In this document: positions 58,162 through 64,000 of the stretch, in pieces | How the letters are laid out: every line of letters starts with the position of its first letter | How positions within the stretch are numbered: position 1 is the first letter of the stretch | Source of the DNA: Tessaracoccus sp. | Lineage (GTDB): Bacteria > Actinomycetota > Actinomycetes > Propionibacteriales > Propionibacteriaceae | Assembly (NCBI RefSeq): GCF_016714275.1 | Contig: NZ_JADJNP010000001.1 | Location: 248,001 to 312,000 of the forward strand | Length of the DNA: 64,000 nucleotides | Direction of reading: 5' to 3' | Notes under the pieces: model-generated | Database searches by the model: none | Seen by the model: only the letters and a program-made list of their open reading frames with translations | Told to the model about the DNA's origin: nothing | Translations under genes and position numbers: made by a program

Positions 58162-59121
58162 ATGTCCGTGACCGACAGCACGCTCCCCTCGCTGACGAGG
58201 GAACCACTGGGCAGAACTGGCATGGAAGTCAGCCGAGTTGGGTTCGGAACCGGCTCGATCGGAGGCTTCTACGGCGAAATGGACGACAAGCGCGCAGCCG
58301 AGATCGTCGAAAGGGTGTTGGAGCTGGGCATCAACTACATCGATACGTCCACCTACTATGGCGAGGCCGAGCGGCGCCTGGGCAAGGCATTGGCGGGCCA
58401 CCGCGACGACATCTACCTTGCGACGAAGGCCGGCCGCTACGGCGACGACGACTTCGACTTCAGTCCGAATGCGCTGCGCGCCAGCCTGGAGCGAAGCCTC
58501 GGCCTGCTGCACACCGATTACGTCGACGTCTTCATGCTGCATGACATCGAGTTTGTTCCTCAGGAAGAGATCTTCGCCGAGTCGCTGGATACGCTCCGAG
58601 CACTCAAATCAGAAGGTAAGTGCCGGGCAATCGGCATCAGCGGGTACCCGATGAAGACCATGTCGCGCGCGGTAAGCGAAGCCGAGGTGGACGTGGTTCT
58701 CACCTATGCCCACGGCACCTTGCTCGACGACTCGATCACATCCACCCTCGGCCCCCTGGCAGACGAGCACGGCGTGGGGCTCATCAACGCGGCCTCCCTA
58801 GTCATGGGGCTCCTCACGCCGAACGGGGCTCGCGCCGACAGCGCGCACCGCGCGTCAGCAGAGGCGAAACGCGCCGCCGAGAGGATGAGTCAGATCTGCC
58901 GGGTCCACGGCGCAGACCTCGCATTCGTCGCCAACCAATACTCGATCCAACAGTCAGGCTGCGTCATGACGATGATCGGCGCAGGATCAGAGCGTCATAT
59001 CGAGGAGGCGATCGTCGCCGCCAGCACGCCCATCGACGAGGCTCTCCTGACCGAGCTGCTCGCCGTCCGGCCCCCCGTGGAATCCCGGCAGTGGCTCAGC
59101 GGCCTCGAGGAGAACAACTAG
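58162..59121 (+). CDS. Aldo/keto reductase, sugar dehydrogenase-like
   Basis: A 319-residue (alpha/beta)8 oxidoreductase. The catalytic tetrad is visible: Asp and Tyr in INYIDTSTYYGEAERRLGKA, Lys in YLATKAGRYG, His in VDVFMLHDIEFVP. The sequence resembles L-galactose/L-fucose/D-threo-aldose dehydrogenases that oxidise aldoses with NAD(P). AAGAAAGGA precedes the ATG. It lies in the operon after the binding protein and two bases before the next dehydrogenase. Confidence 0.88.
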   Translation: MSVTDSTLPSLTREPLGRTGMEVSRVGFGTGSIGGFYGEMDDKRAAEIVERVLELGINYIDTSTYYGEAERRLGKALAGHRDDIYLATKAGRYGDDDFDFSPNALRASLERSLGLLHTDYVDVFMLHDIEFVPQEEIFAESLDTLRALKSEGKCRAIGISGYPMKTMSRAVSEAEVDVVLTYAHGTLLDDSITSTLGPLADEHGVGLINAASLVMGLLTPNGARADSAHRASAEAKRAAERMSQICRVHGADLAFVANQYSIQQSGCVMTMIGAGSERHIEEAIVAASTPIDEALLTELLAVRPPVESRQWLSGLEENN

Positions 59122-59122
59122 C

Positions 59123-60139
59123 ATGCAGGCCGTCGTCTTTCAGAATGGCGTACCGGTCATCGCTGAGGTTCCCGAGCCGACAGCGGGCACAGGCGAGGTA
59201 CTCGTCGCGGTGGAGTTCTGCGGAATCTGCGGCTCCGACCTTCACGTCTCCGCCCCCGGGTACCTAGACGGAACCATCATGGGTCACGAGTTCGCGGGAC
59301 GCATCTCGGCGCTGGGCGCGGGTGTCACTGGCTGGAGCATCGGAGACAAAGTTGCGGTCAACCCAAACGGAGTCTGGTGCGAGACCTGTCCACGATGCCT
59401 GGCTGGAGAGAGCAACCTCTGCCTCAACCTCGCGAGCTACAGCGTTGGACAGGCAGTGCCGGGTGGGCTTGCTCGCCTCGTCGCGGTTTCCGCGCGTCGG
59501 CTCGTCAAGCTCCCGGGCGACATGACAACAAAGCAGGGCGCCTGGCTGGAGCCATTGGCCGTGGCGGTCCGTGCCGTGAACCGGGCCACACTTCGCCCCA
59601 CTGACATCGTGCTGGTGCTCGGCGCCGGACCTATTGGACTCCTCGCCACGGCCGTTCTGCGCGCGCGAGACGCAGCGAGGATCGTCGTCATGGAGTACTC
59701 CGAGGCGCGGCGTCACACGGCGTCTGCAATGGGCGCCCACCGCGTGATCGACCCTACCCAGGAGGACCCCGACTCCGTTTTCCGCGAAGAAGGTGCTCCC
59801 GACGTCGTCATTGAGTGCACTGGTGCACCCGGCGGATTCGGGGCTGCACTCAGGCTCATCCGCCCGGGCGGCACCGTCGTCGTTGTCGGCTACTCCAAGA
59901 AGACGCCGACCTTCCGCACGGAGGACCTCCTGTTCAAGGAGATCGATGTCCGCGGATCGTTCATCTACCGGAATGAATGGTCCGAGGCCGTGGAACTGCT
60001 GTCCAGGGGATCCGTCGACATCGAGCCGCTCACCTCGGGTGTGCTCCCCCTTGAGGATGCGCTGAAGGCGTTCGACCTCATGAAGACCTCCAGCACCGCG
60101 CTCAAGTATCTCCTCACCGTCGATCGGACTGACCGGTGA
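59123..60139 (+). CDS. Zinc-dependent medium-chain alcohol dehydrogenase
   Basis: A 338-residue sorbitol/threonine dehydrogenase-like enzyme. FCGICGSDLHVSAPGYLDGT and MGHEFAGRISALGAGV give catalytic-zinc ligands Cys, His and Glu. CETCPRCLAGESNLC gives structural-zinc cysteines. VLVLGAGPIGLLATAVLRAR binds NAD(P). Likely oxidises a polyol or a secondary alcohol of a sugar acid. It follows the aldo/keto reductase by one base, so the two act in one pathway. Confidence 0.9.
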   Translation: MQAVVFQNGVPVIAEVPEPTAGTGEVLVAVEFCGICGSDLHVSAPGYLDGTIMGHEFAGRISALGAGVTGWSIGDKVAVNPNGVWCETCPRCLAGESNLCLNLASYSVGQAVPGGLARLVAVSARRLVKLPGDMTTKQGAWLEPLAVAVRAVNRATLRPTDIVLVLGAGPIGLLATAVLRARDAARIVVMEYSEARRHTASAMGAHRVIDPTQEDPDSVFREEGAPDVVIECTGAPGGFGAALRLIRPGGTVVVVGYSKKTPTFRTEDLLFKEIDVRGSFIYRNEWSEAVELLSRGSVDIEPLTSGVLPLEDALKAFDLMKTSSTALKYLLTVDRTDR

Positions 60140-60173
60140 GCACGCACAACAACATTCTTCTCAAGGAGACAAC

Positions 60174-61037
60174 ATGGTGAAGATCCTGCTCGACCCCTCG
60201 ATGTACCACCCTCACCTCACGGTGGCAGAGGAACTGCAGAAGGCCGCAGACCTCGGCTACCAGTACATCGAGCTCTCGCCTCGCGCGGACTTCCACGAGT
60301 GGCACCACTACCCCAAGGTCGACGGCGCGGAAATCGCCCGCGTGAAGAAGGCCGTGGCCGCCACAGGTGTGAAGATCTGGTCGTTCAACCCCGTGTTCAA
60401 CTGGGCGTCGCCCGACGAACAGGAGCGTGAACACCAGGTGCGCAACTGGAAGCGCCTGCTGGAGATCGCCGAGGACCTCGAGGTCCCCCTGATCGCCACC
60501 GAGTACTCGGGCGACCCGAACCAACCGGTGCGCAGCGAGGGCCAGTTCTACAAGTCGATCGAGGAGCTGATCCCGCACTTCGAGAAGCGGGGCCTCGAGT
60601 GCGTCGTCGAGGCCCACCCGTACGACTTCGTCGAGACCAACGACCGGGCGGTACAGATCGTGCGCGGGGTGAACAAGGACTGGTTCAACTACCAGTTCTG
60701 CTTCCCGCACATGTTCCACCTGTCGCAGGGCGGGACCGACGCCGTCGGCCTGATGGAGTACGCAGGCGACCGGCTGCGGCACCTGCACGTGGCGGACGTG
60801 TTCAACCATCTCGCCAACGTCGGGAACCGGTACATCATCAACCCGCCAGGGGTGGATGCCCGGATCCATCAGCACAACGAGATCGGCAACGGCGAAGTCC
60901 CGTGGGGTCCCGCCTTCGACCACCTCCGCTCGATCGGCTACGACGGCACTGTCTCCGTGTGCGTCTTCGGCTGGGAGGAGGATGCCGACGCCATCCACGT
61001 CAGGATGCGCGAACGCATCGAGTCCGAGTTGGGCTGA
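60174..61037 (+). CDS. TIM-barrel sugar isomerase/epimerase, IolE/IolH-like
   Basis: A 287-residue xylose-isomerase-like barrel. KAADLGYQYIELSPRADFHE begins the barrel. ECVVEAHPYDFVETNDRAVQ, FCFPHMFHLSQGGTDAVGLM, LRHLHVADVFNHLANVGNRY and DGTVSVCVFGWEEDADAIHV carry His/Asp/Glu positions. It resembles inosose dehydratase/isomerase relatives but is not clearly either. AAGGAG lies seven bases before the ATG. It is the last gene of the operon, before a strong terminator. Confidence 0.85.
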   Translation: MVKILLDPSMYHPHLTVAEELQKAADLGYQYIELSPRADFHEWHHYPKVDGAEIARVKKAVAATGVKIWSFNPVFNWASPDEQEREHQVRNWKRLLEIAEDLEVPLIATEYSGDPNQPVRSEGQFYKSIEELIPHFEKRGLECVVEAHPYDFVETNDRAVQIVRGVNKDWFNYQFCFPHMFHLSQGGTDAVGLMEYAGDRLRHLHVADVFNHLANVGNRYIINPPGVDARIHQHNEIGNGEVPWGPAFDHLRSIGYDGTVSVCVFGWEEDADAIHVRMRERIESELG

Positions 61038-61044
61038 GGTCGGA

Positions 61045-61076
61045 GAGGCCGCCCGTCCCGTGGGGCGGGCGGCCTC
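61045..61076 (+). terminator. Operon terminator
   Basis: GAGGCCGCCCG and CGGGCGGCCTC form a perfect 11-bp stem, extended by CCC/GGG towards a small loop, eight bases after the last gene of the oxidoreductase/isomerase operon. Confidence 0.85.
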
Positions 61077-61173
61077 CTACTGCCTCGGCCTCGCCTGGGC
61101 CTTCCTCCCCGCTGACTTGAGCGTGATCTACCCACACAACCCTCACCGAACGAACGCGACTCTTCACCACCGG

Positions 61174-61212
61174 TTATCCACAGGAAAGCCGAGACTGAAA
61201 AAGTTGTCCACA
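61174..61212. promoter_or_regulatory. Two DnaA-box-like sites upstream of the HNH gene
   Basis: TTATCCACA (61174-61182) matches the DnaA box consensus and TTGTCCACA (61204-61212) is a one-base variant, 30 bases apart in the same orientation. The following stretch to 61330 is unusually AT-rich for this genome (for example TTACCGTTATTTAATCG). The 250 bases between the terminator and the HNH gene contain no gene that I can see. Confidence 0.5.
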
Positions 61213-61329
61213 AAACGCGCGCAACGTGAAAGATGCGCAATTACCGTTATTTAATCGTTATCAATAATCACGCCTGAAATCTCTCAAAACGGGTAGCAAA
61301 CCGAACAAACACCCGATACAATAGAACAC

Positions 61330-62853
61330 ATGAACGGTAACCTACGGAACCTCAGCCAGCAGTTCCTCACTGCCGCCTGGAACACCGCACGCACCCACAC
61401 CTCCCGCGACCAGGCGCACCGACTCGAAGAGCTCCTGACCGTGCTTGATGAGACCCAAGCCCAGATCGCCGGCCTACGCCTCCACCTGATCCACGAAGCC
61501 CGCCTCAGCAACATCGACACCGTCACCGATCACATCCGCACCTCAACCAGGACGACCACAGCGCAGGCCACCGCGACGCTGAAACTGTCCTGGGACCTGG
61601 CCGAACGATTCGGTCACATCGCACGAGCGTTAGAGAACGGTGTCGTGTCGCTCGCCCAAGCCGAAGCGATCGTCGCCGGACTGAAGAAACTCCCGAACAC
61701 CCTCACCCGCACGGACCTCGAAACCGCCCAAGCCACCGTCCTCGGGTACGTCGATGCACTCGGACCCAAAGAGCTCCAGACACTGGCATCCCGCATGGTC
61801 GAAATCATCGACCCCACCGGTGCGGAGCAGACCGAGGCCGAGCGTCTCGCCGCAGAGGAACGACGCGCCCACGCCGGACGGTTCTTCAAGCTGCGCCCCG
61901 ACCAGCACGGCTCCCTCACCCTCACCGGGAGACTTCCTGTTGCTGCTGCGGCAACACTGACTGCGCAACTCGAGGCGTTGATGCCGCCCCTGTCGTCCTA
62001 CCGCGGCGGCGATGAGCTGCCCACCCCCGACGCCCGCCGCGCGGACGCGCTGGTGCTGCTCGCCGAGACCGCCGCCAGCACCGGTGAAGTGCCCGCGCAC
62101 GGGTTCGACCGGCCCGCCGCGAAAATCACCATCCCGCTGGCCACGTTGACCGACCGTCTCGGACCCGCCGCAGTGTTAGATGACGGACAGCCGATCTCTG
62201 CGGGTGAAGCCCGCCGGCTTGCCTGCGACGCCGACATCATCCCCATCGTCCTCGGCCCGAAGTCAGAGATCCTCGACATCGGACGCTCCCAGCGGCTGTT
62301 CACCAAAGCCTTGCGCCTCGCCCTGATCGCCCGTGACCAGGGCTGCGCGTTCCCTCACTGCGACACCACAGCCGCCGTCTGCGAAGGACACCACATCGTC
62401 CCGTGGCACCACGGCGGCCAAACCGCGTTGTCGAACGGAGTCCTGCTCTGCCCCCACCACCACCGCCTGGTCGAACCAGACCCCAGACAGTCCGAACATT
62501 CCCAATGGCGAGTGTTCCTCGACAAAGAGACAGGGAGGCCGTGGTTCACCCCACCCCGACACATCGACCCCGCACGACGGCCGCGGCAACACCGACGATT
62601 CCTCCTCAACGACATCACCCTCACCGAACCCGACGACAACCCCCACGACACCGGACCGCCCCGTTCATACGGCAACGGACCGTCCAGCCTGTACAACGGC
62701 GCACCATCCAGTCCGTACGGCAGCGGACCACCCTCAGAGGCACCACCCTGCCCACACGACGACGTCGACCCATGGCCACACACCCGGCCCGCCGCCCAGA
62801 CACCCAACCCCTGGCACGCCGAAGAAGACACGGGCGCCGAGCCCGTGGCGTAA
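61330..62853 (+). CDS. DUF222/HNH endonuclease, 13E12 repeat family
   Basis: A 507-residue protein. The DUF222 region fills about residues 1-300 (QAQIAGLRLHLIHEARLSN; HAGRFFKLRPDQHGSLTLTG). The HNH nuclease is near residue 338: CAFPHCDTTAAVCEGHHIVP, then WHHGGQTALSNGVLLCPHHH, with paired Cys and the His-Asn-His set intact. A Pro-rich tail holds three 8-residue repeats. Such genes are multicopy in actinobacteria and are thought to be nucleases of mobile origin. TACAAT at 61317-61322, seven bases before the ATG, implies a leaderless mRNA. Confidence 0.92.
   Translation: MNGNLRNLSQQFLTAAWNTARTHTSRDQAHRLEELLTVLDETQAQIAGLRLHLIHEARLSNIDTVTDHIRTSTRTTTAQATATLKLSWDLAERFGHIARALENGVVSLAQAEAIVAGLKKLPNTLTRTDLETAQATVLGYVDALGPKELQTLASRMVEIIDPTGAEQTEAERLAAEERRAHAGRFFKLRPDQHGSLTLTGRLPVAAAATLTAQLEALMPPLSSYRGGDELPTPDARRADALVLLAETAASTGEVPAHGFDRPAAKITIPLATLTDRLGPAAVLDDGQPISAGEARRLACDADIIPIVLGPKSEILDIGRSQRLFTKALRLALIARDQGCAFPHCDTTAAVCEGHHIVPWHHGGQTALSNGVLLCPHHHRLVEPDPRQSEHSQWRVFLDKETGRPWFTPPRHIDPARRPRQHRRFLLNDITLTEPDDNPHDTGPPRSYGNGPSSLYNGAPSSPYGSGPPSEAPPCPHDDVDPWPHTRPAAQTPNPWHAEEDTGAEPVA
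62668..62739 (+). repeat. Three tandem 24-bp repeats in the HNH gene tail
   Basis: Three in-frame units encode YGNGPSSL, YNGAPSSP and YGSGPPSE at about residues 447-470. They form a Pro/Gly/Ser/Tyr-rich flexible tail after the nuclease domain. Confidence 0.75.
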
Positions 62854-62933
62854 AGCCGGGCTGGCACGCGCGGGACCAGGAAGCCATCACAGCCACCCGG
62901 AACACCGATCCCGGGACGAGACTCGGACGTCCC

Positions 62934-63959
62934 TCAGCTTCGAATAGCTCCGGATGAGCCGCGCATCTCGAGGGTCGCGACGCCGAGGTGGGTGCGGGCG
63001 GGGAGCGCGGGGTCGGCCAGGCGCTCGATCAGGAATCGGCCGGCCTGGGCACCCACGGCGAAGTTGCCGCTGTTGACCGAGGTCAGCGAGATGTGACGGA
63101 TGTGTGCAAGGTAGGTGTTGTCGTAGCCGACGATCGACAGGTCGCCGGGGACGGAAAGGCCCAGGTCGTCGGCCGCCGACAGCGCGCCGATCGCGACCAT
63201 GTCGTTGAACGCGAAGATCGCTGACGGTCGCTCGTCGCCGGTCAGGAGCCGCCGGGCAGCGGCGTACCCGCTCTCCTCACTGCTGCCTCCCGCGACGACG
63301 AGGCCTTCCGCGTCGAGGCCGGCCTCAGCGATGGCGTCACGGAACCCCTGGGCGCGGAGGCTGCCCACCTTGCCCGGACCGCTGAGGTGCACCATCCGGC
63401 GGTGGCCGAGCCCCAGCAGGTGACCGGTGGCCTCCCGCGAGCCGAGCAGATCGTCGTTGACGACGACATCCACGTGGGGAAGCTCGGGTTCGAGCGTGCC
63501 TGCCAACACGACGGGCACCTCCCGCGAGGCCACTTCCAGCGCCGCCCACTCCGTGTTCGTGCCGACGATGACGAGACCGTCGACGTTCTGGGCCAGCAGC
63601 TTCTCCACCGAGCTGACCCCGACCCCCTGGTCCAGCCGGCTGTCCGCCAGCAGCGGGGACAGCCCTGAACCGTGCAACGTCGTCGTGAGGCCCGCGAGCA
63701 GATCGACGAACCACGGGTTGCCGAGGTCGCTCACCACCACGCCGACGGTGTCCGACCGAAGCCGCGAAAGCGCGCGGGCCTGACGGTTGGGCCGGTACCC
63801 CAGTTCATCGATCGCCTGCAGCACCGCCGCCCGGCTTGCCTCCCCGACGCGCCCCTTCCCCTGCAGCACGAGGGAAACGAGCGACTTCGATACGCCGGCG
63901 TGGCGTGCGACGTCGCGGATCGTTGGCGGCCTCTCGACACGCGGTCCAGGTTCGGGCAT
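62934..63959 (-). CDS. LacI-family regulator
   Basis: A 341-residue repressor. The helix-turn-helix TIRDVARHAGVSKSLVSLVL is at about residues 12-31, with hinge NRQARALSRLRSDTVG. The sensor has VVVSDLGNPWFVDLLAGLTT and AIFAFNDMVAIGALSAADDL. Its target is not in the window: the neighbouring HNH gene converges on it, and its promoter faces the window end at 64000. The recognition helix is identical to that of the LacI gene at 53730-54746, so the two may share operator sequence. Confidence 0.9.
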   Translation of the reverse strand: MPEPGPRVERPPTIRDVARHAGVSKSLVSLVLQGKGRVGEASRAAVLQAIDELGYRPNRQARALSRLRSDTVGVVVSDLGNPWFVDLLAGLTTTLHGSGLSPLLADSRLDQGVGVSSVEKLLAQNVDGLVIVGTNTEWAALEVASREVPVVLAGTLEPELPHVDVVVNDDLLGSREATGHLLGLGHRRMVHLSGPGKVGSLRAQGFRDAIAEAGLDAEGLVVAGGSSEESGYAAARRLLTGDERPSAIFAFNDMVAIGALSAADDLGLSVPGDLSIVGYDNTYLAHIRHISLTSVNSGNFAVGAQAGRFLIERLADPALPARTHLGVATLEMRGSSGAIRS

Positions 63960-64000
63960 GCGGTCAGACTAGTGGTGTGTTGCGCGGGACCCGCGCCCCC

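Noticed and set aside
61174..61330. Chromosomal replication origin
   Set aside because: Only two DnaA-like boxes and no dnaA, dnaN or gidB genes nearby; recorded as regulatory-like sites instead.

Overview
The window is chromosomal DNA from a high-GC actinobacterium. Support for this comes from high-GC codon use, many GTG starts, several leaderless genes (a TANNNT-like -10 box 6-7 bases before the start codon), a DUF222/HNH (13E12-type) gene, a protein O-mannosyltransferase, and a housekeeping order shared with other actinobacteria (ppx, DUF501, ftsB, eno, mazG, mfd, pth, rplY, prs, glmU, ispE, ksgA, tatD, rsmI). A member of the Propionibacteriales is my best guess. That is inference, because no marker gene here settles the family.

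Layout. 1-5.1 kb: the end of a flotillin-like gene, an AbiEi/DUF559-type gene flanked by two related palindromes, a VapBC toxin-antitoxin pair, an apparently frameshifted membrane protein and a TauE/SafE permease. 5.2-14.6 kb: a minus-strand housekeeping block with a DUF501-Ppx/GppA fusion, ftsB, eno, mazG, a SurA-like lipoprotein, mfd, pth and rplY. 14.8-25.3 kb: a plus-strand L-rhamnose locus (LacI regulator, RhaI isomerase, a kinase-aldolase fusion, a four-gene sugar ABC transporter and a TIM-barrel epimerase) inserted between rplY and prs. 25.4-32.2 kb: a MacB/LolD-type ABC exporter, a HAD phosphatase, prs and glmU. 32.3-36.1 kb: an XRE/DUF5067 pair, a tRNA-Gln with unusual geometry, a symmetric inverted repeat array, tag, and TetR and MarR regulators. 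36.1-43.8 kb: ispE, interrupted in frame by a palindromic element, then a LacI-controlled operon of an FAD oxidoreductase and a CUT1 sugar importer. 43.9-52.1 kb: ksgA, tatD, rsmI, a protein mannosyltransferase, an FAD oxidoreductase, a uracil permease, a flavin reductase and a DUF805 protein. 52.1-61.1 kb: an MmsA/IolA-type dehydrogenase, a LacI regulator, and a divergent operon of oxidoreductases and TIM-barrel isomerases with an orphan sugar-binding lipoprotein. 61.1-64 kb: a 13E12-type HNH gene and another LacI regulator.

How the genes work together. Conserved growth genes are interleaved with three sugar-catabolism islands, each beside its own LacI repressor and a visible palindromic operator. 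The rhamnose island looks complete for uptake, isomerisation, phosphorylation and aldol cleavage. The FAD/CUT1 island and the oxidoreductase/isomerase island have no substrate I can name. The second resembles oxidative (keto-sugar) degradation of a sugar, cyclitol or glycoside and is the best candidate for an undescribed pathway. The most striking non-coding structures are the 7+7 inverted array at 33.8-34.1 kb and the palindromic insertion inside ispE.
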